Assembly (NCBI GenBank): GCA_949361645.1
Contig: OX442432.1
Location: 5,964,397 to 6,028,396, forward strand
Direction of reading: 5' to 3'
Origin: Spongilla lacustris
Taxonomy: Eukaryota > Porifera > Demospongiae > Spongillida > Spongillidae
DNA length: 64,000 nt
Positions 34,521 through 43,627 of this stretch are shown here, in pieces. How positions within the stretch are numbered: the first letter of the stretch is position 1; each line of letters starts with the position of its first letter. The position numbers and the translations under genes are program-made. Under the pieces are notes generated by a model that was not told the DNA's origin, ran no database searches, and saw nothing but the letters and a program-made list of their open reading frames with translations.

Positions 34521-36841
34521 GGAATGTGAGTTTAAGTGTACATAATGCGTAAAATCTCCTGTCACATACATAGTTTAGTGAAGTCCTTATGAGGCTGTGG
34601 GATAAGGATTCCTACAACACTCTGGTTGTGGAACTTGATGGACCTGATAATGAGCACTATGCAAGAACATATGGCATGTATCCTAAATACTATACCAAAC
34701 TTTCATGTCCTTGAAGGTTGTGTTCCAGATATTATGCATATCTTTTTGGAGGGCGTTTGCCATTTGATACTGAAGGTTCTTTTGATATACATCATTTGCA
34801 CACAACGGTATATCAGCATTGAAATCTTCAATAGTAGATTGTCTGCACTTGACTTTGGCCACTGTGATTCAACCAATATTCCCACACTACCAACAAGAAC
34901 ACATTAGCGAAAAGGATCCTTTTCACAATCAGGTAGGTTTTATTTTGAAATTTAATTATTAGCTAGCTGTTTTTATAACTCATCTGTTATTGCAGCTGCT
35001 CAAATGTAGTGTCTGTGCAGGGTTTGCCATTCATTATAAGAGACAAGGTTCTACACAGTGATTAGATATTCAAGCTTCACACGAACGGTATATCGGCATT
35101 GAAATCTTCAATAGTGGATTGTCTGCATTTGACTTTGGCCACTGTGATTCAACTCTATTAAAGTATGCATGACACAAGGAGAAACGTACAGTGTGTAGAG
35201 TGATGTTTTCCTTTATGCTCAGACACATGTGCCTACTCTGTACAACATGGCTACCTCTTCACTTAAATTTGTATTACTTGAGCCAGTTAGTTTAGTTCAG
35301 TCATTTGACTTCACTGTGCCACACTGCAATTGTGTTCGTCTTCTGACACGGTTTTCTGTACAAGACTAAATATCAGTTAGACCTTGAAGCCGAGTAGTCT
35401 ATAGCTACGTGATTGCGTATAGAACCCGAAGGTGTCTATTTTATATTGGTTGGGGGTGGCCCCCGACTACCGCGTGAAAAGCCTATATTATGGAGTGCTA
35501 TGTATTGCAGGTGGATATTGTTTTTATATTATTGTTGTCATTAATACCAAAGATAATATATATACATATATATCATCTCTGATTATACTTAAGCTTATAC
35601 ATAACATGTACGGAAAAGTATTACTGTAAAAAATTCGCACAACATATATAACGAACAGTGCCGTAGGGAAGGAAACAGTGCCATTTTCATTGCTTGTAGT
35701 GGCGATTGGGTTCATACCGTTGAACCTGAGCATTCAAATTGCTACATTAGGTACTCGTACCAAGGAATTTAGTTATTCATATCATGCCACTTAATGGGGA
35801 ACCCCCTTTTCAAGTACGGAAAGCATCACTTGATTCATGTACTTCTACAATAAAGCCCTTTGTTTTTTTTTTAAAATTCTATTTTGAGCAGGGAACGTAT
35901 GTACGGAGGGTGGTCACAATGTAATAAACACCTGTAGAATTAAGGCTCCAATGATTTCAAAGCTCCTATGTGCATGGTACTGTCTCAGCAACATTAGTGG
36001 AAGCAGTTTAGACATTTATGTGCAATGACATTTTCATATCGTCTTGGTATACATTAGAAAAAAATATAACATATGTGATGAGGTTGTATAATATTGATCA
36101 CTTTATATAATGTAATAGTATACCAGTAAGTCTGCATTTTTGTATCTGAAAACACAAATGCTTACTCATAACGGTATATCAGCATTGAAATCGTCAATAG
36201 TAGATTGTCTGCACTTGACTTTGGCCACTGTGGTTCAACCAATATTCCCACACCACTCACAAGAACACATTTGCGAAAAGGATCCTTTTCACAATCAGGT
36301 AGGTTTTATTTTGAAATTTAATTATCAGCTAGCTGTTTTTATAATAACTCATATGTTATTGCAGCTGCTCAAATGTAGTGTCTGTGCAGGGCTTTGCCAT
36401 TCATTATAAGAGACAAGGTTCTACGCAGTGATGAACGGTGGTGCCATTTTATGACATTACTATTCATCATGGAACTAGTGTTTTCGCCAAAGATAACACA
36501 TGCTATGATAGAACAGCTTCCTGAAATGGTAGAATCCTTTCTGGAAACATACAAGAAGCTGTATGGACAGAACATCACACCAAAAATGCATTACATGTGT
36601 CATTTGCACAGCTGGATGAAGAAGTACGTTAATGAAACAACGTTTACATATAAATTGTCTTATCATCACTAGATGCGGTCCTCTATATCATGTGTGGTGT
36701 ATGAGATTCGAGGCCAAGCATACATACTTCAAAAGCATCGCCAGAATTGTACGCAATTTTAAGAAAATACCTAAAACACGAGCTAAAAGACACCAACAGT
36801 TGTTCTGTTGGAAGCTACTTCATTCTGAGATGTATATATGA
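34521..36841 (+). pseudogene. TNP2-like gene, copy D and terminal exon
   Basis: Copy D runs 34521-35153, is interrupted by about 1 kb of unrelated AT-rich DNA (35154-36168), and resumes at 36169. The last part reads through LPEMVESFLETYKKLYGQNI and then WCMRFEAKHTYFKSIARIV, RAKRHQQ: the expected C-proximal block, found complete only here. This may be the 3' end of the one functional copy. Exons matching its expected end lie beyond the viral element at 47499-47844. Confidence 0.6.
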
Positions 36842-36868
36842 TGTGTGGCATGGAAGAGGTACACCTTT

Positions 36869-36966
36869 AATTGATATTTTATTGCTCAATAAAAATATAG
36901 AAAAAGGACGGATGCTCGAGCATCCGTCCTTTTTCTATATTTTTATTGAGCAATAAAATATCAATT
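36869..36966. repeat. 98-bp perfect palindrome, left hairpin
   Basis: Perfect inverted symmetry around CTCGAG (36915-36920). Folded, it gives a 49-bp hairpin, as at parvovirus genome ends where it would prime second-strand synthesis. Confidence 0.97.
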
Positions 36967-37244
36967 TGGGGAACGCAAAAGCTTGGATTTGCACGTAGAA
37001 GTACTGAAACCGTAATTCGTTGTATTAGAGTTGACCTCATAGTGGTGATCTCTTATTTGTGCACAGGTTTTTTTTCCGCAGGGGTATAATTGAAAACGCC
37101 ACTAAAAGGTCTGCTTCCGGGTCAACTCTAAATATGCGTACGTCTATATATATACATATAATACTTCGACAAATAGATCTTAACCATATTATATATATAT
37201 ATATAATAAATTAAAATGTTTCATTTCGCATCCGGTACATATAG

Positions 37245-37252
37245 TATAAAAG
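37245..37252 (+). promoter_or_regulatory. TATA box and initiator, rightward promoter
   Basis: TATAAAAG, with a TCAGT initiator-like motif at 37260-37264 close downstream and the first ATG at 37334. The mirror copy sits in the right ITR. Confidence 0.55.
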
Positions 37253-37333
37253 AACAGAGTCAGTAGATATAAAATCACTTGAGTTGACCTCGAAGTGGCG
37301 TAGTCGCATCTAGCCTTTATCTAGTTGACCATA

Positions 37334-38224
37334 ATGAACGTAGATGGAGCACAACTTGGAACAACCGTTGAGGAGGAGAGCAATGACGACGTACAGGAGT
37401 CGTGTTCTTCTGACGCAGAGGATTCGTCTAACCAAAATGTACGAGATGTGCAGTCAGTTAGTGTCATACCTACAGCAGTTCGACCTTCTGATAGAGATGG
37501 AGCAGGACATGAAGACAAGTCCTCACGAAAGAGGAACAGCAAAACAAGATTATCAACTTCTTCTTCAAATATTACAGTGGACGAAGCAAGAAAACTTATT
37601 TAAAGATCCAAGCAAGACAAGTCTGTTCGAGTTGTCCAGCCTGTATTGTCTGCTGACAAGGGAAAGTTGCATGGAGAAGTACGATATCAAGATGAACGAG
37701 GCAGCCTTTTTGAGTATGGACGTAATCTCGACAAACATTTATTTGACCTCGCGTCTTATGTTCTGGAGGCAAAGTGGCATCCTGGACAGCCAAAGAGGGG
37801 GTCAATGTATGCAGCAAAGACTTATGACTATCCGTCCACTTTCTTTGGAATTGAAGAAAAAGCAACCAATGTCCTCAAGTCGCTTGCAGTTCTGCTCGGT
37901 ACGAACGATACTCCAAAAAAGGCCGCTTCCTTTTCTGGTACTCATTATGCTTATGTGCTCATTGGTAGCGCTGTCTGCCCAGATGCTTCTGTTTACTACA
38001 AGGACGCGGTAAAAGCATTTGGAGGCGACATGATGATACGCACTCTAATAAAAGAGTTATACGAAACAAATGTTCAGGTGTGTGCAATTGTAGATTGTAC
38101 GCATGCGCAAGTTCAGTCTAGTAATAAGGATCCTGACCATTTATTGGATATGATCAGCCAGGGCTACAAACCTAAATCAGGAGGAGGCAAATATGCAGCT
38201 GAACGACCAGACTTTTTTGACTAG
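37334..38224 (+). CDS. ORF1 protein, unknown function, in-frame TAA
   Basis: First gene inside the left ITR. The frame from ATG 37334 encodes an acidic, Ser-rich, probably disordered region of about 89 residues, then meets TAA at 37601-37603. The same frame reopens and runs to TAG 38222-38224, giving about 200 residues of ordered-looking protein. A GT-AG stretch at 37577-37639 (63 nt) spans the stop and keeps the frame, so splicing could remove it, although its donor (GTGGAC) is weak. Otherwise the gene is broken by one nonsense codon. I recognise no domain. Promoter position suggests early expression. Confidence 0.5.
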
Positions 38225-38281
38225 TAGTATATAGGTAGTAGTTTTTTGTATGCAGTGTGTTGTGTTGTATCTTTTTTCATC

Positions 38282-38848
38282 ATGAGTACTGATTTAAAGA
38301 GTAAGAGTGGCAAATCTACGTTCGATCCGGTAACAAAAACATGGACGTGGACGACTAAGAAAGGAAAGGTAGTATCGAGGTCTGACGACGACTACCAAAA
38401 ACGATTGAAAGCTCTAACGGTTGCACGCTTGAAAAGACAACTAGAGGGACCCAAGCCAAAGGATGAACAAACGACATCCAAAAAAGCAAAGAAACAAGAA
38501 AAAGAAGAACCAGAAGAGAAAAAAAAAGACGAGATACCCGTATACATCAAAAAGATGATGAAAGAGATGAAACAACTGAAGTCGATGGCAAGCGCGCCTA
38601 TTCCCCCTAAGGTAAAGGTGCCACCAAGTGAGTCTGTAGATGGTGGTGATGAAGACATACTTGTACTTGACAGGAAGAACAGAGAACATGCTAAAATACT
38701 AGCACAACCTGGTATAGAGGAAGTAACTGATCCTGCTGAGCATGGCAATGACGAGATGTCTGCACACGACAAAGCCTTTAAAGCTCTGCTTTTTCAAGAT
38801 GCTTCTGTTATAGTACCAGTGCACGACCAAGTATCTGAAGATGATTAA
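38282..38848 (+). CDS. ORF2 protein, basic/charged, unknown function
   Basis: 188 residues from ATG 38282. Lys-rich middle (about residues 60-85, with KKAKKQEKEE), Pro-rich linker and an acidic C-terminus ending near VSEDD. The composition suggests a disordered nucleic-acid-binding or scaffold protein. It lies 57 bases after ORF1 and in the same frame as ORF3, separated by the TAA at 38846-38848. A strong donor (GTAAGA) lies at 38301, six codons after the ATG, see ORF3. Confidence 0.55.
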   Translation: MSTDLKSKSGKSTFDPVTKTWTWTTKKGKVVSRSDDDYQKRLKALTVARLKRQLEGPKPKDEQTTSKKAKKQEKEEPEEKKKDEIPVYIKKMMKEMKQLKSMASAPIPPKVKVPPSESVDGGDEDILVLDRKNREHAKILAQPGIEEVTDPAEHGNDEMSAHDKAFKALLFQDASVIVPVHDQVSEDD

Positions 38849-38861
38849 AAAAACATCACAG

Positions 38862-41212
38862 AGAAACCAGAACTATACACTGCTATTTTTGAATTTGACG
38901 GAGAACGTTTGGACGAAGCAGAACCTAAGTTTGTGCCTGCTCCTAGCAAGGGTACTGGTAAGAGGAGGAGACACGATGGTGACAATGGAGTTGAAATTGG
39001 AGAACTATACGACGAAGACAACAACATAGTGGTGTCCAATGACATCATTTCACATGGAAAAATTGAGATTGACGAAGCAATAGCAGAGACTGACTTCAAT
39101 ACCAAGATATGTGTGCCTCGTCTGGTATCACTCAAATGTGAACTGATACAACTACCCAGAACAAAAATACTACCTACTGGCTTTAATCAAGCTGCAATGT
39201 ATCACCCTGAGACTGGTACGTGTGATGACAGTGCTTCCAAGTTTGATGTATGGGTAGCAAATGTACCAATGCAGACAAAGAGGATCGATGCCATATGTGG
39301 AACACACATTGATGACGTAAATCCATCAAACATCAAGGACACGCCGTGGGGAGAAGATCCGTTTTCGCGACAAGATTTTGAGATAAGGGCAGGTGTTCAG
39401 CCAGATAACTTGGAAGATGTGTTGTGGCACGGAGAATACCAAACAACCACAACAATGTTTTATGAAAGCGGTGTCGTTGGTGATAAAGCTGTCCCTGTTC
39501 TGAATGACTCAAAAAAAGAAGTTGAGCTTGTTAACAACGACGACAGTGTACAGACATTTGTACAAGATCCGTCTGTAGACGTGGGTAAGTTTTTGCCCAC
39601 TGGCTGTCTTCATGTGTACGAAAAGTACTCTTTTCAAAACAAAAACATTGACACCACTGTACCACCTGTTGACACTAATGATCTGATTAGTGTACAGTAT
39701 TTGCAATCTCAGGCCAAATTCAAAATCACTATGCAATACTATCTCACGTATTGGACTCCTCTCTATTTCTTGGACAACCCTCACTTCGACGGAAGAAAGT
39801 ATAGGCCAGATGTGACCTCGTCTTACACCGTCTCAATGAGCAATGATGACGACGAAGACGAGGAAAAAATTGCTGCGCTTGTAGGAGAAAGCTACACTCC
39901 TTCCTGGTCTACAAAGGTGGGTAGACGGCATTTTAAAGCATCCTTTGATAAGACGAAATCTGCAGCAGAATTGTGGGATAACCGACATTCTAAACGTCTT
40001 ACGAGTGAAAGAGTACGTCTTACAAAATTTCCCAGAGTAATTCGTATGGTGTCTAGGCATGACAATGGTCTGCCCAAAGGAAGCATGTATCTTGCACATC
40101 GTTTGGGAGATTGGACGGACACATTATCTGGTATTTTTAAATGTTTTGGTACACTTGGGGGTTCACTCTTAAGTGCATTCTTCAAGTCAGACAAGAAAAA
40201 CGGTAGACTGATATACTTGGGAGATCCATCTGCACCCGTCTATTTTCCAAACTCTTTCAGGGGAGGAACGTATACTCCTAGTCAACTCAAGACTGGGGAA
40301 TGGGCAATGAAAAGAATCAAGCAATATGCGTATGTCCTAAGCAGTTGCACTACGTACGAGGAAGCCAAGAGCGTTCTCGACAACATTTTATTGGATTGCT
40401 CTGGTCCCAGTCTTGATCGTTGTAATGTCGGAACTGATCAGGAGTATAACTTTTTGCCAACAGTAAATAGGTTTAAAGATCCAAGCAATGCAACCAAGAC
40501 AGGGTACAATGTGACAGATGATTCGTCTGGAGAAGTAATTGACCAACTTCCTATCATGCCACAGTCATTCAAAGTGAAGAATGTAGCAGTTGGCGCCTCT
40601 CTAATGATGGCTCACCCTAACACCGGTAACTTTGACCCATTTACTTCAATTGATGGATCTGGAACTACTATAACTCCTGCGAACATGACTGGTGTTCCTG
40701 TATATCACGATATGGCAGTTGTACCTCTTGGATGTGACACACTGAGATCACAATTTGTAGTGGATCAGGATGGTAAGCCTGTTCTAGACCAAGAACACAT
40801 TGAAGGGAAAACTCTCGTACAAAACAACATAATAACGGGTTCTTTGACTACGACAAAGAGTGTGATGTGTCAGAATGCATTTTCAGAAAGCATAAATACT
40901 GTACAGAACGTGGAGCCGAGAGCAGGTGTCGAATGTACTCTACCGGTTGAGTATTTTGGTGCTACACCTATGGCTACTCCATATGCAAATGCACCATATA
41001 CTCTTCGCAAATTGCCAGGAGACATTAGTCTAGTTACTGTTGGAGGAGCTGGTACGCCTACTTTATTCACATTACCAGCTGCTGAAGCAATTAATATAGC
41101 TTCAAATGCGGGATTTGGAGACCTTTCAACCCAAAAACCACAGAATGTTATCAGCACTGTGTGGGATGCTAACGGTGACAGTGGAGCAAACTTAGTAGTG
41201 CATGGTGTGTAA
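38862..41212 (+). CDS. ORF3, large protein, candidate capsid protein
   Basis: The longest frame of the element, about 785 codons open from 38849 to TAA at 41210-41212. The first in-frame ATG is at 39197, after about 115 well-formed codons, so translation probably starts elsewhere. The donor at 38301 and an acceptor at 38860-38861 (ATCACAG) would join the ATG of ORF2 to ORF3 in frame. N-terminal basic motif GKRRRH (possible nuclear signal); an acidic loop NDDDEDEEK in the middle; Thr/Asn/Gly-rich, beta-looking C-terminal half. Length and position fit a structural protein, but I see no similarity to known parvoviral VP and no phospholipase motif. Assignment as capsid is inference only. Confidence 0.5.
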
Positions 41213-41372
41213 ACATGTTGATTAGTAAAATATGCTGCCACCCTTTTTGTGGTTATGTAGTTTATATAGACGTAGACATGTGTATTCCCTGTATTACAAT
41301 GGACTGTTGTGAGCACTTCCTGTATTCCCAGATAAAACTTTTGTGCACTATATTCTTTTTTCACTTCTCGGG

Positions 41373-42968
41373 ATGGAACCCGGTAACGATTCTAGTGACG
41401 ACGGAAGCAATAGCGACTACGGTCGAGATTTCAGTGAACAGTCTTCAAGTTCGTATAGTAAGCCTGCCAGTATCAGTCGTCCTACTATTACTGGCGACGA
41501 ATTTAGGCAAATTAGCACAGGTGGCATTGAATACAAAGAACTGTGTCAACGAAGACGAAGTAGACATGCCGCGTCCCAGATACAGAAGTATGCACCGAGT
41601 ACTCTGAGGTGCTATGTCGTGCAATGTGACATAGGCCAGAACACCGATCTTACGTCTGATGTATTTACTGAAGTTCTTCATATTTGGAACGCAAAAAGAC
41701 GGGAAAAACTTAAGAACTGGGTCGTATGCGAGTGTACTCATGAAGGAACTGAACTGTGTATGCCTGGACGACATTTGCACTTTGTGTACGAGAAGTTTGC
41801 CACCCAGCGCGGCGAACATATGGAAAAGTTTTGGAACATTCTACGAGCTAAATTAAAGGATAAGACAGATTCGTTTAACGTAAAGAGGAGGAAAATAAAA
41901 AGTAAGCCCAACTTTGTTGAAACCAGTTGTTATTATGGAATACTAGCGTATATATCAGCTGGTATGTACAGCTTATATCCGTGCAAGAACAATTTACAAG
42001 GAGAAGGTGACATATATAATCAATGCTTAATTGAAAACGAGAGCGACTTGACTGAGCAAGATTACGAACAATATCATGCATGTCATCCGGACCACGTCAC
42101 TTGTTATGAAGATAAAGAGGAAGACTCAGACAAGACTGCATATACCAAACTATGCAAGTTTTGGGACACATATGGTCCAATGAAGGTTAAAGAAATATTT
42201 GGCAATCCAATTATACCAGTTGCCGAAAGGATAAAATTAGCTGAAATGAAATTTGGTGATAGCCAAGTATGGGACAATTTGCTATCAATATGGCTTGAAA
42301 ATGTTTTTTCCAAGTTGACGTATATAGAAGTGTTTAACCGATACGGAAAAAAAACGACCGATCCCGTGTATGTAGCAATGCATTACACTTTACTGCAAAG
42401 CTTTATGGACTTTCACTTTTCGGCGGAAATAGAACAGCTCGAAGTTAAACATGCAATAAAGGAGTGGTTATCTCTTACGACAAAGAAAAATACGCTTTGG
42501 ATCAGTGGCGTACCAAATGCAGGAAAGAGCTTTATAGCCAAAATGTTGTGCAACTTAGTTGTGTTCTACAAGAAAAACGCTGCCAGTAAGAATTTTCCTT
42601 TGGATGGGCTAGCTAATTGCAAAATGATATGGCTTGAGGAATTTACGTCCTCTCTAATAACAAAGTCGAATGCTTCGTTTTACAAACAAATATTTGGAGG
42701 TGAAAGTATAAGGGGGGATAACAAGTTCAGTGGAATCGAGACTATATGGGGTACGCCTATACTTGTAACAACAAATCAAGAGTTAAAAATATTTCAACGT
42801 AATGTTGAGCAAAGTACATCAAATGATAAACAGGCGTGGGATACACGTGTGAAAGCTATTAATCTGAGCAGTCCGTTTATAATCGAGGCGAGGGAGAATT
42901 TTTTCGACTACCAGTCAGGGATCTGCGGAGAAGCATTCATTTTATGGCTGGAAGAGGTAATATTGTAA
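41373..42968 (+). CDS. NS1: NS1-like replication initiator: HUH endonuclease + SF3 helicase
   Basis: 531 residues from ATG 41373 (first ATG of the frame; upstream codons follow a pyrimidine-rich stretch). The N-terminal nickase shows the HUH motif in GRHLHFVYE (H134, H136) and a candidate catalytic tyrosine in CYYGILAYI (Y187/Y188). The helicase has Walker A GVPNAGKS (379-386), Walker B MIWLEEF (418-424) and motif C GTPILVTTNQ (460-469). Order and spacing match parvovirus NS1/Rep, which nicks the hairpin origin and unwinds DNA in the nucleus during rolling-hairpin replication. The frame is intact. Its end overlaps the convergent minus-strand gene by 61 bases. Confidence 0.88.
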   Translation: MEPGNDSSDDGSNSDYGRDFSEQSSSSYSKPASISRPTITGDEFRQISTGGIEYKELCQRRRSRHAASQIQKYAPSTLRCYVVQCDIGQNTDLTSDVFTEVLHIWNAKRREKLKNWVVCECTHEGTELCMPGRHLHFVYEKFATQRGEHMEKFWNILRAKLKDKTDSFNVKRRKIKSKPNFVETSCYYGILAYISAGMYSLYPCKNNLQGEGDIYNQCLIENESDLTEQDYEQYHACHPDHVTCYEDKEEDSDKTAYTKLCKFWDTYGPMKVKEIFGNPIIPVAERIKLAEMKFGDSQVWDNLLSIWLENVFSKLTYIEVFNRYGKKTTDPVYVAMHYTLLQSFMDFHFSAEIEQLEVKHAIKEWLSLTTKKNTLWISGVPNAGKSFIAKMLCNLVVFYKKNAASKNFPLDGLANCKMIWLEEFTSSLITKSNASFYKQIFGGESIRGDNKFSGIETIWGTPILVTTNQELKIFQRNVEQSTSNDKQAWDTRVKAINLSSPFIIEARENFFDYQSGICGEAFILWLEEVIL

Positions 42969-43617
42969 CATACCATGAATATTTTTGATCCGATAGATAC
43001 CAGACCTCCCACAAGATCCACACCCTGGCTCAACCAGTCCATTGCCCCCTTTTGTGCAGGAGGAGGAGGATGACGATCCCCTGCTATATCATATAGAGGA
43101 GTCGGTAGATATGTAACAGGTTGACCTGTTAGGTCTGTTTTGTTGTAGTTTGATTGTATAATTGAAAGTTCTTCTGCCAACTGATGTGATTCTTGCGGGG
43201 CGGGTTGTGGAAATCCGGCATACTGCATTTCTATAACAGATTGCGTAATAGCAGAGTTCTTCTCAAGGTTCTCGTAGTCTACTCTACCAGACAAAGGCAT
43301 ATACTGAGGATCTATAAATTGAGCAGTTGGGTTCTTTAGCATATATCCTATGCAGTTTTTTAACCATGTAGCCTGTCTCCCTTCCTTTATCAAAGGTAAT
43401 TGAGTCTTGAGTAGACCAACTTGAGTACGTATATATGAACTTCTGTACTTTAGATATCGCTCGTCACAAAGTTTAATCAAAAAATCATATTCTTGGACAG
43501 GATCAGCACCCTACATAAATAAAAATGTTCAATATTCATTACCGCTTCTTGTCTTTCTCTTCAGGTAATTAGCCTCACCTGCAAAGAAATATATCCAAAG
43601 TCAACACTTTCTGCCAT
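42908..43617 (-). CDS. spliced minus-strand protein, unknown function
   Basis: Two exons: 43617-43579 (ATG, 13 codons) and 43510-42908, separated by a 68-nt intron with CAG|GTGAGG donor and TTATGTAG acceptor. Joined they make about 213 residues. The second exon begins GADPVQEYDFLIKL and has a hydrophobic stretch near the C-terminus (VDLVGGLVSIGSKIF) that could be a membrane or amphipathic segment, and a Pro-rich PPPPAQ patch before it. No known domain; it is not the parvoviral phospholipase A2. The start lies 11 bases after the stop of the upstream minus-strand gene. The clean intron implies transcription in a eukaryotic nucleus. Confidence 0.6.
43511..43578 (-). other. 68-nt GT-AG intron in a viral gene
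   Basis: Donor GTGAGG directly after CAG at 43579-43581, acceptor TTTATGTAG ending at 43511. Without splicing, the downstream frame has no ATG near its beginning. Confidence 0.65.
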
Positions 43618-43627
43618 GCCAACTCAC

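Larger units (their letters stand above)
36869..37330 (+). repeat. left inverted terminal repeat (ITR)
   Basis: 462 bp, the complement of 46997-47459 with only a few mismatches and a small length change in an (AT)n run near 37190. It contains the terminal palindrome, four copies of AGTTGACC (37029, 37120 inverted, 37282, 37323) and a TATA box. It stops four bases before the ATG of the first gene. Confidence 0.93.

Noticed and set aside
37344..38012. 222-residue overlapping frame within viral ORF1
   Set aside because: It covers the ORF1 stop, but its composition after 37650 looks like an out-of-frame shadow, it ends inside ORF1, and no start context favours it. Overlapping genes occur in parvoviruses, so conservation in relatives could revive it.
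42908..43617. Parvoviral phospholipase A2 domain in the spliced protein
   Set aside because: The YLGPG calcium loop and HD catalytic pair are absent.
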